From assembly GCA_963930775.1 (NCBI GenBank), contig OZ005689.1, positions 2,232,001 through 2,296,000 of the forward strand: a stretch of DNA of 64,000 nucleotides, written 5' to 3'. This document shows, piece by piece, positions 32,368-45,300 of this stretch. Source of the stretch: Cliona cf. orientalis. Taxonomy: Eukaryota; Porifera; Demospongiae; Clionaida; Clionaidae. The translations under genes were made by a program, and so were the position numbers. Within the stretch, counting starts at the first letter, position 1. Each line of letters opens with the position of its first letter. The notes beneath the pieces were generated by a model that was given only the letters and a program-made list of their open reading frames with translations, searched no databases and was not told the DNA's origin.

Positions 32368-34947
32368 ATGGCTGGAATGCTTCAAGTGTCAACCCCACTT
32401 TCATTTGACTCTGCTACTATAAATGTGATTGAACTGGGGCAGCCTGCATTGATTACCATTTCTAACTCTACTGGCATAGAAGCTTCAATTGCTCCATATT
32501 GCAGTGGGATTAACAACTCCAAGGATGATTCAAAATGTGAACCTAATCTCTCAGCAAGTGTCACATGTATAGGGAAGACAATTGGACACAAAGCTTGCTC
32601 AGATGTGGCTGTGACATCGCTAGGAGAAGGAGTCCAGCTTGTGAAGTTTGAGCCAAAAGTGTCCGATGAGTACAGTCTTCACGTGTGTTACAATGGAGAA
32701 AACATTCAAGGAAGTCCTTTTACTATCAAAGCCATTGAAAAAGGAGCTTTAGTAAGTGGATACTGGAGTAGCAAACCATCACCAGTGGTTTCAACTGGAG
32801 AACCTGTGAATCTGGTCATTCCTGAAGATGTATTTGGATATCACAATCACGACATGAAAAAGATAGGAAGAAAGCTACAACTATCTGTTCAAAACTCACT
32901 TGGAGCTATTTGTGAATCTTCAGTTAGACATTTACCACACTTAAGGGCAATTGCCATCAGCTTCACACCCAACATGGAGAGCAACTACTTTATCAAGGCA
33001 ATACTGACTGACCCTTCCAATAAAACACCACCATCGAAGACGTTTGTTTTACAAGCCAATTCACCAGATGACCAAGCTAATCACTGCTTCATTGATGAGA
33101 AGGACATGCACATCTTTAAGAAGCCACAGAACTTCTGCAGCAATAGTCCAGTCAAGTTTCGGATACATACACAGAAAATTGTCCACAGAGATAGCGACAA
33201 ACTAAATGTATTTTGTCAAGGACCAGCAAGAGCCTTGGTTAAAACAATCAGTAATGACTCATCCCCTGGCATTGAAACTTGTGAAGTGACCCCTTCTGCA
33301 CCCGGAAAATATCGGATAGACATATTCTGGGGAGGAAAACCCATCAGGGGGAACCCGTTCTATCTGAATTTTAAGCCCCCTCTAAGACGAATTGGGGGTG
33401 GTGGGCTAAATCTTGAGCAAGATAGTCTTCGTGTCGGTGTTCCCCACCGGTTCAGGCTGAACTGTCCCCAGAGTCTTGGTCAGGGGGAGCTTAGAATTTC
33501 ATGCAATCCCCCTTCAGCAGCAGACACAAGTGCCAAACAAATCCAGGTCAATGACGAGAACGAGGTCCATTATCAGTGCCAAATCGTTCCAAGGAGGGTT
33601 GGTCATCACGAGATATGGATCAAGTACAATGGGCATCACATCAAAGAGAGCCCATTCAAAGTACACTTCAAGCCACGTGGAGATGCTACCAAGTGTGCTA
33701 TGGTGTCAAACTCAAATTTTCATCAAGCAGGGGGCAACGTGTGCTTTCAAATTTCAACTTCAGGGGCCGGCGAGGGAGTATTGGCTGCCACAGGTGAAGA
33801 GGTGGCAGAGAAGTACACAGGTTTGAGGGAAGCATTTCCAGTAGAAGTAAAACAACTGTCGCCCAAGCTTTTCGAGATTCAATTCAACCCCAGCACAATG
33901 AGTGAATGTCTTCTCTCAATCACGTACGATGATAATCACATATCTGGCTCCCCCTTCAAAATGTCATTTTGTGAAGTGAGTCCACAATGCGAGGCAAGCG
34001 GTGAAGGTCTCACTTCAGCTCAAGTGGGTGTGTGGAACCGTTTTGTTGTTGCAACTGATCGTGCAGGAACTGGTGCCCTCCATGTGATGATTCAGGAAGC
34101 CAATAGTGAAGAAAGAGTAAGCCCTGTTGTTACTCGATTGACGCCAACCCTATTGGAGGTGTGCTATCGACCACTGGTACCTGGAAACTATTCCATTGCA
34201 CTTCAGTGGGGGCAGGTTCCCATTCCAGGAAGCCCATTTCAAGTCAAGTGCTACTCTCCTGTGATGTGCTTATGTGTCATAAAGCAACCTCCAGTGGAGC
34301 TGTCATTTGGTATTCCCATACGATTTGTATTACGTCCGACTGGTTCTAGACTTCGACATTCAGGAGTGTTTAATGACGACTTATCGATTGTCGCAACGAA
34401 TCGGATTGGTGAGAGAATTAAGGGCAAAGTTACGCTGGATAAAAGCAACAGTGAATTTGAATGCACAGTCCTTCCACGCTCGAGGGGATGGTACAAAGTC
34501 AATATTCAGTGGAAGGGTGATCACATATTAGGAAGCCCCTTTAATATCAACATAATTGCTCCACCCCTGCCCGAGAATGTACACGTACACTGCCTCAAAA
34601 GATCTGTAGTTGTCGGGAAAGAGAGTAAATTTTGGATCGACACAAGCAGAGCAGGACCTGGCCTCCTCTCCATCTCCGTATGTGGTATAGATCATCCATT
34701 CAAAGTCGTTTTGTCTAGTGATCCAGCCAACCCTTGGACATTTATGAGCCAATTTTGCCCCACCCACACTGGTGATTACATCATCAACATGATGTGGTCA
34801 GGTGAACACATTCCAGGGAGTCCATTCTCACTCACTGTAACTGACAGAGAGGAAGAGGGTGTGGCTATGGGTGAAAGTATTAATCATTGCTGCTCAGGCT
34901 CAGTCTATGGTGATGAAAATCTTCAAGAAGGGGTGACTTTTTTCTAA
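32368..34947 (+). CDS. Filamin-repeat protein, copy B (intact)
   Basis: Intronless frame of 859 residues. Start chosen because all three copies begin M-A-x-x-x-Q-V-S-T-P-L-S-F-D here. It consists of about eight filamin (Ig-FLMN) repeats; the hallmark box (GSPF or variant) occurs at residues 115-118, 328-331, 427-430, 527-530, 621-624, 722-725 and 817-820, spaced 94-101 apart, with a degenerate one between the first two. Each box follows a Y-x-I-x-I-x-W/Y-x-G-x-x-I strand pair (KYRIDIFWGGKPIRGNPF is one). There is no actin-binding CH domain, coiled coil or signal peptide. Filamin repeats usually bind cytoplasmic tails of receptors, so a cytosolic adaptor role is inferred. The C-terminus ends NLQEGVTFF. 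A polyadenylation-like AATAAA lies at 35,057. Convergent with the receptor gene at 35,331-39,172. Confidence 0.85.
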   Translation: MAGMLQVSTPLSFDSATINVIELGQPALITISNSTGIEASIAPYCSGINNSKDDSKCEPNLSASVTCIGKTIGHKACSDVAVTSLGEGVQLVKFEPKVSDEYSLHVCYNGENIQGSPFTIKAIEKGALVSGYWSSKPSPVVSTGEPVNLVIPEDVFGYHNHDMKKIGRKLQLSVQNSLGAICESSVRHLPHLRAIAISFTPNMESNYFIKAILTDPSNKTPPSKTFVLQANSPDDQANHCFIDEKDMHIFKKPQNFCSNSPVKFRIHTQKIVHRDSDKLNVFCQGPARALVKTISNDSSPGIETCEVTPSAPGKYRIDIFWGGKPIRGNPFYLNFKPPLRRIGGGGLNLEQDSLRVGVPHRFRLNCPQSLGQGELRISCNPPSAADTSAKQIQVNDENEVHYQCQIVPRRVGHHEIWIKYNGHHIKESPFKVHFKPRGDATKCAMVSNSNFHQAGGNVCFQISTSGAGEGVLAATGEEVAEKYTGLREAFPVEVKQLSPKLFEIQFNPSTMSECLLSITYDDNHISGSPFKMSFCEVSPQCEASGEGLTSAQVGVWNRFVVATDRAGTGALHVMIQEANSEERVSPVVTRLTPTLLEVCYRPLVPGNYSIALQWGQVPIPGSPFQVKCYSPVMCLCVIKQPPVELSFGIPIRFVLRPTGSRLRHSGVFNDDLSIVATNRIGERIKGKVTLDKSNSEFECTVLPRSRGWYKVNIQWKGDHILGSPFNINIIAPPLPENVHVHCLKRSVVVGKESKFWIDTSRAGPGLLSISVCGIDHPFKVVLSSDPANPWTFMSQFCPTHTGDYIINMMWSGEHIPGSPFSLTVTDREEEGVAMGESINHCCSGSVYGDENLQEGVTFF

Positions 34948-35330
34948 ATTAGCTACTATGGTAGCTAATATTATTATATAACAGAACTAGCTACCACGTA
35001 CAATCAAAACAATTCATTACCAGTATTGTTCTATGAATAGTGAGTGACATAGTGGATAATAAAAATATGTCATTTATGATTATCCCTACAAATTTTGCTT
35101 GTGACTTTTTGACTGCCAACCCTATACTTATACTTCATCATTTGATATTATTATAAATTGTACAGAAAATTATTAATAATCACGAACTATAGCTAGTATT
35201 AACGGAATTTTATGCAGCCATGTATTAGTACATATAGTAATACAGAAAATCTATTACAATCATCATAATTAGTAAATAGGAAATTATAAGTTCATGTCTA
35301 TACGTAGCTTACTGAAATCAGTAACTTTTA

Positions 35331-38300
35331 TTAAGTACTATTTTTGCAGGTCCTGCACTTTTGTTTGATCCACGTTAATTTGAGTACTACTATAATGATC
35401 AATGCTGTGATGAATACTATTGCAATCATGGGAACAAAAATGCCAATGAGAATATTAATAGTATGCTGCATGTTATCATTTAATTCATCAGTCTGTGCAC
35501 ATGGAGTTACGACTGACTCGGAGGTACATGTATTGGGAACAGTTGCTATGTTGTTAAGCATTATTTGTGAAGGATCACTTCTTTGTTCACACAAATCTAT
35601 AGCCGTAATTCTCACTGCTGTGTAGTTTCCCCCGGGCAATACATACTCAGATGAGAAAGTTTGCTGTGCCATGTTACCGGTAGCTCTATAAAAGAATGTG
35701 TTATTATTGGGAGTTCCAATCAGTGTTAGTTCATAGAAATCGATAGCAGTTTCGTTGTGATTTTCAGGTGGATTCCAGTTCAATGAAGCAATGGCTACTA
35801 TTCCAGTGGCCATCTCTGAATCTTCAGACTGATCATCATGATCCAGAGTTGCATGAATTATGCTTCCACTTGTTCCACGTGGTTGCCCTGGTTTAGCTGA
35901 GAATGCACAAAAATAATATTGAACCAATGAGTGCATGTATGGGATCAGGATGAATATTGTACATGTGGATGGAAACAACATAATAATGAATGCACAGGAG
36001 TGCAAAACCCTCACCGCTACACGCATGCATGACTCATGCACATGTAGATCTATAGTAGCTAGCATATCTCAGTGTGTATGCCTGCTCAATATATTAGCAG
36101 TATTGAACTAGATACATACTACCATATTATTATGGTAGTATGTATCTAGTTCGATACTATATACATACCCTGCATCTGAGGTAGTCCAGTTTTCTTCAGA
36201 GTCAGTGCATGATATGGGCTAGGGGGGAAGGCACCTGCCTATGTCACTACAATAACTCAATTACATGTATGCACTTGAGAGCCACTGCCTGTTTACACTG
36301 TCAATGCATTGACAACTGACCAGCAAGGCACAGAATGGAAACCACAGCTGCACACTATTATACCACTGGGCAGGACTTAACGTGACCACTCTTCCTTAAT
36401 GCCTGGTAATCCTCAGATGCGTACTTTCTCTCATACGACCCTTACCATACGGACGGACGGACGGACGGACAAACAAACGGACGGACAAAAATCGCCAAAC
36501 GATTGCAGTAACCCTCCGCCTACGCTTTGCGGCGAGGGTTAATTACAATCACATGCCACTGAATTACCAAGATACTGTAATATAGCTAGCTACATTATAG
36601 GTATACAGGCCCATATAATATGTACCTAGTCTAGCTAAGTGTAATTCAATATGTTACTCGTGGAGCAGCAGCTTGCTTTACTCAATCACTCTACTCTCGT
36701 GCCCAGCCCCTTATATATGCATGCGCACCCCACGAGAAGGTACTCACTAATCATTTCGCCTGACTTTCAGCAGTAGCTAGCTATGGTTCTTGGCGCCTTT
36801 TTTCAGTGCACGATTAATTTTCGCTCCGCTCCATTAAAATAAGGATATACCACAGCTAGTAAATACCCATGGGGGTCTTCTGAACCAGATGTATGTTTTT
36901 ATTTTATATCCCATAGGGTATTAACAGAATATACCCTTTGGGTATTACTACAATACCCTTGAGAGTATTACCAGAATATTGCTTGTAGGGGCATTACTAG
37001 AAGGCTATGTGGTATATAATGTGCAACACACCCTTCCCCATGCTCTTATAGTTTTATTAGTGTGATTGTATTATGTAGCTATAGCTGTATTAATACATAA
37101 CAATCAAGATCTGTTTCTATAAGTTAAGGACTCATCTCCCTTAGCTTAGAACTTGATTGTTATTATTGTATACAGCTATAGCTACGTAATTACTTAACAA
37201 CTTTAATTATAATGACCCTTGTCAACTCTCCCAGTCTGCACTCATTTAAGCATTTACTCAAACAAACCAACATTAACTCTCTTTAATAGCATATTATTGT
37301 ATTCCTACTGTAAGTAATTAGTTATGTCACCGGGTGCACACCCGATTAGCCGTTATTAATTTTTGGCTATTGTGTATAATATTATATCCCTATTTAAGCA
37401 AGAATTCTTATAGACAAAAATGATAGCTAATAATGTAGATCTCCTTTTGCACGGTCGAACCACATAAATTGGTCAATGACATGTGATAGGGGCAGGGTTT
37501 TGGGGTGGGTACAGGTTAAAGGTAAGTACTCATATTATATAATTATATAATACACTCGAATATAACTTTTGAATTTAGCTATAATGATTCAACATATTAC
37601 CTGCAACATCATAATGCTTGGTTTGGCATACATCAGTTCCATTGTCATCCTGACAGTGAGTTTGACAAGATACAGTGAAGGGCAAGATTTGGATCTCACT
37701 TTCATTGTACGGTTGAACTGTCAACACGGAGACACGAAATGGTGCATTATATCTGCTGATAGTTGCATTGGAAAATTGTGTAAGCACCGCTGTGATACTA
37801 TAATATGGTGCTGATGATGGGTATTGGAATACACTGAATTTATTACCAACTGTATCATTAGGAAGAAAAGATTTCACTATCACACCATCAAAGTACCATA
37901 TCAAGTCTTTGCCATAGAGGGTGCAGGAGAAAGAGTAGAATAATGGTTTGTCCTTGCAGATAAAATCACCTTCCACAGTTGGCTCCAGGATGACCGGAGA
38001 AGGAGGATTGATGGTTGTATCAGTCACATTTAGGCACTGCCTGGCCTCTGATTCGTCTGACTCATTGATTTCTGCACAGTAAGATTCAATTTGAAAACAA
38101 ATTGTAATTTTTAATCCCCATGCAAAGCAAACCATAGGTAGAGGCCGTAGGCTGCAATGTACGCCAATGTAAAAATCGTGACAAACCTCCTCTGGGGTCA
38201 CTGTATTAACATTAGCATTAATACAGTGACCCCATGCAGAGGAGATTTGTCAAGCAAACTTGCAATTGGCTGACTGAATATTATGATATTTAGCCTGCAT

Positions 38301-39172
38301 CTGCTCGGTTACCAGTTCATCAGCATAATTATTATGCTTTGGAAATGCTATATAGCCAAGTGAACAAACGGAGTGGATCACATACATATTATTATAGAGA
38401 AAGAGAGAAAGAGAGAGAGCAAGCTATATAGCTATATAGGGCTGGGTGGGTGGGTTGCACTAATTAATTTTTATGAATTCCAGAGACAGTGCCTGCGAGA
38501 CCAGCTATAATGTTTGCTATTTCTGCTCATTGTAGGTAGATAATTACTATCAGAAAACATCAACAGGAAAAAGCCAAACAGCAAATTCCCAGATAAGGAA
38601 TAATATTATTGCTAGCCAAGAGTCATACATTATTATTATTCCTTATAGATCCCAAACATTGTCAATTATAAATACAGTGATCTGATTACCATGGTTGTTG
38701 AAATGTTGAAATGGAGTACCTATTCTTCATTAAAAAGATCTTGTAAGCTCCATAAAAAATTATGTAGGCTCTCATAATAAATTTTTTGCCAGTGGTTAGA
38801 TTTATTGCTAGGCATGCACCAGTTTTTATATCAACCTTTAGGCATTCTTGCTAGGATCTAAAAGCAGTTAGACACGGTTTTGTAATTAGAAGACCTAAGG
38901 GCTCAGTATAGAACCCTAGTTTCACTCGGGATTCTACACAGTACCCTTCAGTCTTCTAAATCACATAGAAAGCTCTTAAACTGCAGTACGTATCTTATAC
39001 CATAAATATAATACTATTATTGTTTGATATCACAATATTTTGATAATGTAGCTAATAAGTTCTCACCTCTACTGCATTTTTCTTGTAGCTGAGCACCTAC
39101 TGAAACCACAGAAATCATGAAATGATAAGCACACAATCCAATTAGCAGACTGAAGGCCTTTAACAATAGCAT
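35331..39172 (-). CDS. Single-pass Ig/FN3 receptor (copy E)
   Basis: Three exons, 39,172-39,067, 38,071-37,601 and 35,896-35,331, all phase 1, giving 380 residues. Exon 1 is a signal peptide (MLLLKAFSLLIGLCAYHFMI, then SVVSVGAQ). Exon 2 is an Ig-like domain with Cys at FICKDK and FSCTLYG, Trp in LIWYF, and several N-x-S/T sites. Exon 3 is an FN3 domain (SLNWNPPENHNETAIDFYEL; YTAVRITAID), then a transmembrane helix (ILIGIFVPMIAIVFITALII) and a short basic tail with WIKQKCRTCK. A cell-surface recognition or adhesion role is inferred. It lies tail-to-tail with filamin copy B, 383 bp apart. The second intron is 1.7 kb and filled with palindromic repeats. Confidence 0.8.
36840..37170. repeat. Palindromic repeats in intron 2 of receptor E
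   Basis: GTAGCTATAGCTGTATTAAT near 37,075 is inverted near 37,160, and ACCCTTGAGAGTATTACC words recur near 36,955. The same block is present in receptor E' at 43,325-43,655. Confidence 0.5.
38180..38251. repeat. Near-perfect hairpin in intron 1 of receptor E
   Basis: GACAAACCTCCTCTGGGGTC pairs with GACCCCATGCAGAGGAGATTTGTC, with a TAACATTAGCATTA loop region. Copies lie at about 46,065-46,140 and 50,110-50,190. Confidence 0.75.
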
Positions 39173-39902
39173 CTTGTAATCCTATAATGCTGCCGTACCC
39201 TTGTAGCTGGCTACACACTTATTTTGTGCATGTATCTCGCATTTCCCAAAATGCATTGCAAATATTCATGACATTATTTGAAATCCTAAGAATATCGTGT
39301 GCATAAACATAGCAATAATAATATATCCCACCTACTATACTTCCTGCATATATAGGCTATAGGGTGGGAATTAATTTACTGTCATCAGAATTTGTCCCCT
39401 CAAGTCTACAAGGGAATTATTTGTCCCCCATGGCAATACCAATAGTCATAATGGTGATCATGCATGCATGAATCAAGCAGTCATAATAAAAATATTATCA
39501 TCATGCATATGCCTACTATTATGCGTATGCATCAGCACTATATTATATCTATTACTACTGTATGTATGCAGGGTTGATTGCACAGCATATATAGTAATGG
39601 TAATACAGTGCATGGTAAGTGGTTAGAGCCTGCATGACCACACCCCTAATATGATGGCTGCTTTGCAACCCACAAGATCAATAATTCTCATTTCACAAGG
39701 TGAATTCTTAAATTGCAAAATCAACTTATCACGAGATCAATTATTGCAATTCCCATAATAATATAATCAACTCAACTTTTTAGATGTAGTCACAAATAAC
39801 AGCATGCATGATTGTACATTTCCCGCCTGTGAGTGTTACATATAACTATTTATATTTAAAGGATAAAGGCATCTCCTGTACATATCACCTTAACGGATAG
39901 AT

Positions 39903-41812
39903 ACAAGCCAATTCACCAAATGACCAAGCTAATCATTGCTTCATTGACAATGAGGACATGCACATCTTTAGGAAGCCACAGAACTTTTACAGCTAGTCCA
40001 GTCAAGTTTCGGATACATACACAGAAAATTGTCCACAGAGATAGCGACAAACTAAATGTATTTTATAAAGGACCAGCAAGAGCCTTGGTTAAAACTATCT
40101 GTAATGACTCATCCCCTGGCATTGAAACTTGTGAAATGACCCCTTTCACACCCGGGAAATATCGGATAGACATATTCTGGGGAGGAAAACCCATCAGGGG
40201 GAACCCATTCTATCTGATTTTTAAGCCCCCTCTAAGACGAATTGGGGGCGGTGGGCTAAATCTTGAGAAAGAGGATCTTCGTGTTGGTGTTCCCCACCGA
40301 TTCAGGATGAACTGTCCCCCGAGTCTTGGTCAGGGGGAGCTTAGAATTTCATGCAATCCCCCTTCAGCAGCAGACACAAGTGCCAAACAAATCCAGGTCA
40401 ATGACAAGAATGAGGTCCATTATCAGTGCCAAATCATTCCAAGGAGGGTTGGTCATCACGAGATATGGATCAAATACAATGGGCATGCATGCACCATATC
40501 TAAGAGAGCCCATTTAAAGTGCACTTCAAGCCACGTGGAGATGCTACCAAATGTGCTATGGTATCAAACTCAAGTTTTCACCAAGCAGCTGCAGGGGGGC
40601 TACGTGTGCTTTCAAATTTCAACTTCAGGGGCCGGTGAAGGAGTACTGGCTGCCACAGGTGAAGCGGTGGCAAAGAAGCATACGGTTTGAGGGGAACATT
40701 TCCAGTAGAAGTAAAACAACTGTTGCCCGAGCTTTTTCGAGATTCAATTCAACCCCAGCACGATGTCTGAATATCTTCTCTCAATCACGTACGATGATAA
40801 TCACATATCTGGCTCCCCCTTCAAAATATCGTTTTGTGACATGAATCCATAATGTGAGGCAAGCGGTGAAGGTCTCACGTCAGCTCAAGTGGGTGTGTGG
40901 AACCGTTTTGTTATTGTAACTGATCGTGCAGGACCTGGTGCCCTCCATGTGGTGATTCAGGAAGCCAATAGCGAAGAAAGAGTAAACCCTGTCGTTACTA
41001 GGTTGACACCAACCCTATTGGAGGTGTGCTATCGACCACTGGTACCCGGAAACTATTCCATTGCACTTCAGTGGGGGCAGGTTCACATTCCAGGAAGCCC
41101 ATTCCAAGTCAAGTGCTACTCTCCTGTGATGTGCTTAAGTGTCATAAAACAACCTCCAGTGGAGTTGTCATTTGGTATTCCCATATGATTTGTATTACAT
41201 CCGACTGGTTCTAGACTTAGACATTCAGGAGTGTTTAATGACGACTTATCGATCGTCGCAACGAATCGGATTGGTGAGAGAATTAAGGGCAAAGTTACGC
41301 TGGACAAAAGCAACTGTGAATTTGAATGCGCAGTCCTTCCACGCTCGAGGGGACGGTACAAAGTCAATATTCAGTGGAAGGGTGATCACATATTAGGAAG
41401 CCCCTTTAATATCAACATAATTGCTCCACCCCTGCCCGAGAATGTACACGTACACTGCCTCAAAAGATCTGTAGTTGTCGGGAAAGAGAGTAAATTTTGG
41501 ATCGACTCAAGCAGAGCAGGACCTGGCCTCCTCTCCATCTCTGTGTGTGGCCCGGAGCATCCATTCGAAGTCTTTTCGTCTAGTGATCCAGCCAACCCTT
41601 GGATGTTTATGAGCCAATTTTGCCCCTCCCACACTGGTGATTACATCATCAACATGATATGGTCTGGTGAACACATTCCAGGGAGTCCATTCTCACTCAC
41701 CGTAACTTACAGAGAGGAAGAGGGCGTGGCTATGGGTGAAACTATTAATCATTGCTGCTCAGGCTCAGTCTATGGTGATGAAAATCTTCAAGAAGGGGTG
41801 ACTTTTTTCTAA
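39903..41812 (+). pseudogene. Filamin-repeat protein, copy C (5'-truncated, frameshifted)
   Basis: Homology to copy B begins inside its second repeat (B position about 33,050) directly at a duplication junction, so the leader and first 230 codons are absent. Frame changes occur near 39,990 (just after the HIFRKPQN-like part), near 40,490 and at 40,688 (stop). A CGA-to-TGA stop relative to B sits at 41,187-41,189, and another TAA at 40,850. The last two repeats (41,231-41,812) remain open and end NLQEGVTFF like copy B. Very similar to copy B at the DNA level, so the decay is recent. Confidence 0.8.
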
Positions 41813-42043
41813 ATTAGCTACTATGGTAGCTAATATTATTATATAACAGAATTAGCTACCACGTACAATCAAAACAATTCAGTAGCTACCAGTATTGTTC
41901 TATGAATAGTGAGTGACATAGTGGATAATAAAAATATGTCATTATGATTATCCCTACAAATCTTGTTTGTGACCTTTTGACTGCCAACCCTATAATTATA
42001 CTTCATCGTTTGATATTATTATAAATTGTACAGAAATGGTATT

Positions 42044-42337
42044 AATAATCACGAACTATAGCTATAGTAACAGTATTTATGCAGCCATGTATTAGTACTA
42101 ATACAGAAAATCTATGTATTGCAATCATCATAATTAGTAATAAAATTGGAAATTATAAGTTCATGTCTATACTACGTAGCTTACTGAAATAATAATCACG
42201 AACTATAGCTATAGTAACAGTATTTATGCAGCCATGTATTAGTACTAATACAGAAAATCTATGTATTGCAATCATCATAATTAGTAATAAAATTGGAAAT
42301 TATAAGTTCATGTCTATACTACGTAGCTTACTGAAAT
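42044..42337 (+). repeat. 147-bp tandem duplication in the 3' flank
   Basis: Two head-to-tail, nearly identical 147-bp units (both start AATAATCACGAACTATAGCT and end TTACTGAAAT). Only one unit is present at the equivalent place after copy B. Confidence 0.85.
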
Positions 42338-42357
42338 CAGTAACTTTTATTTAAGTA

Positions 42358-45300
42358 CTAGAGTTTTACAGGTCCTGCACTTTTGTTTGATCCACGTTTG
42401 AGTACTACTATAATAATGATCAATGCTATGATGATTAATACAATCACGGGAACAAAAATGCCAATGAGAATATTAATAGTATGCTGCATGTTATCATTTA
42501 ATTCATCAGTCTGTGCACATGGAGTTACGACTGACTCAGAGGTACATGTATTGGGAACAGTTCCTATGTTGTTAAGCATTATTTGTGAAGGATCACTTCT
42601 TTGTCCACACAAATCTACGACCGTAATTCTCACTGCTGTGTAGTTTCCCTCCAACAGTACATACTTAAATGAGAATGTTTGCTGTGCCATGTTACCGGTA
42701 GCTCTATAAAAGAATGTGTTGTTATTGGGAGTTCCAATCAGCATTAGTTCATAGAAATCAATAGCAGTTTCGTTGTGATTTTCAGGTGGATTCCAGTTCA
42801 ATGAAGCAATGGCTACTATTCCAGTGGCCATCTCTGAATCTTCAGACTGATCATCATGATCCAGAGTTGCATGAATTATGCTTCCACTTGTTCCACGTGG
42901 TTGCCCTGGTTTAGCTGAGAATGCACAAAAATAATATTGAACCAATGAGTGCATGTATGGGACCAGGATAAATACCGGTATTGTACATGTGGATGGAAAC
43001 AACATAATAATTACAATCACATGCCACTGAATTACCAAGATACTGTAACATAGCTAGCTACATTATAGGTATACAGGCCCATATTATAATATGTACCTAG
43101 TCTAGCTAAGTGTAATTCAATACGTTACTCATGGAGCAGCAGCTTGCTTTACTCAATCGCTCTACTCTCGTGCCCAGCCCCTTCTATGCATGCGCACCGC
43201 GAGAAGGTACTCGCTAATCATTTCGCCTGACTTCCAGCAGTAGCTAGCTATGGTTCTTGGCGCCTTTTTTCAGTGCACGATTAATTCTCGCTCTGCTCCA
43301 TTAAAATAAGGATATACCATAGCTAGTAAATACCCATGGGGGTCTTCTGAATCAGATGTATGTTTTTATTTTATATCCCATAGGGATACTATTAACAGAA
43401 TACCCTTTGGGGTATTACTACAATACCCTTGAGAGTATTACCAGAATACTGCTAGGGGCATTACTAGAAGGCTATGTGGTATATAATGTGCAACACACCC
43501 TTCCCCATGCTCTTAATTTTATTAGTGCGATTGTATTATGACATGTAGCTATAGCTGTATTAATACATAACAATCAAGATCTGTTTCTATAAGTTAAGGA
43601 CTCATCTCCCTTAGCTTAGAACTTGATTGTTATTATTGTATACAGCTATAGCTACATAATTACTTAACAACTTAAATTAATGACCCTTGTTAACTCTCCC
43701 AATCTGCACTAGCTCATTTACTCAACCAAACTAATGTTAACTCTCTTTAACAATAATTATAATGGCATATTATTGTATCCCTACTGTAAGTAATTAGTTA
43801 TGTCACCGGGTGCACACCCGATTAGCCGTTATTAATTGTTGGCTATTGTGTATATATCCCTATTTAAGCAAGAATTCTTATAGACAAAAATGATAGCTAA
43901 TAATATAGTAGATCTCCTTTCGCACGGTCGAACCACATAAATTGGTCAATGACATGTGATAGGGGCAGGGTTTGGGGTGGGTACAGGTTAAAGGTAAGTA
44001 CTCAAACTATTAATGCTAATTAGCAATCATTAGAGCCTTTGGGAGATTAGAGCAAGGTAAGGGTATCACATCATGCAATGCCCTCATGGTATACTCTCAC
44101 AATACCCCTGCTATTTGCTAGTTGGGGTATTGCCAAATATATTATACGCCTATAATATTAATATCATGACTTAGCCTTGTATCCTAGGTAACAGCCATGG
44201 TATAACTCTCATACACCCCAGCCCTCAGGCATTATAACTCCCTACCCCTGACAATAGTCCAATAACACAGTTGCACTGGCATGCTAAGTTTGTGTTGTAG
44301 CTACTAGCTTTTCACTAGCTATAGCCAGTAGCTCCCACACATAAATCACTAGCTGAGGAGGGTTCCAGCTTGATAGACTAACTATTGTACAGATTGTCAT
44401 TATGATAGAATCTAGCTACCTACTACTCCAACTCTTCAAGTTTCAAATATGAAAAAGTAAACAGTCTGCTGATTACACTGACCAATCACGGTCAAGATAT
44501 TAAACAGATAAACTATGTTTGCCTAGGATACACCATTCATATACCACCTTTGCTATCGGGCTATGCCCTCGAGCTCAGGGTGGTATATGAACGGTATATC
44601 CTGGGCAACCATAGTTTATCTATTACATATACCACAGGGAAATTTGGTCTGAAATCATGTTGTAATCACTCTGTGATTAAGGGGGCTTGTCCAAAGTCCT
44701 TGTGGAAAAATTAACGTCATTATGACGTTAGGGGGGGAGGGGATCTTGGTCCATGACATTTTACAAATGCATTGTCAGCAGATTTTAGCTTTAGTTGTGA
44801 TTATGCATTCTTGTGGTTGAATAAGTCTGGACACACCTCCAGCAGTGTCAAAATTTGCATTTTTGTGACAGCACTACCTAGCTGAAAGTGTGCATGTAGC
44901 TACAGGCAAGAAAGAAACTGTTAAAGAAGCACAGGTATGCAATGAATCCATGAAGACATAGCTAGCACTGTAGAATACAAGTGAATATCGACTGTGTAGG
45001 CTAAATGGAGCAGAATCAGAGTTTCAGTACTGAATCTATATGCTGAAATGCTGTGACGTTAAGAGAGGGGGGGAGGGGGGTAAAATGTTAACGTCATAAT
45101 GACGTTAATTTTTCCACAAGGACTTTGGACAAGGCCCCTAAATAGTAAAACCATTTTAAAAATCAAATACCTCTATATAATATAAAATCACTGAAATCAT
45201 GCATGTACAATATCTAAGATCAATCTTTTTTTAGTAATCTTTTTGCTGTGATATAATTATATATATAGCTATTATATAGCTACTCTGCTCGAATGAAAGC

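Noticed and set aside
39903-41812. Copy C as several small filamin genes
   Set aside because: The separate open pieces are collinear with copy B and divided by frameshifts and stops; no introns fit at the breaks.
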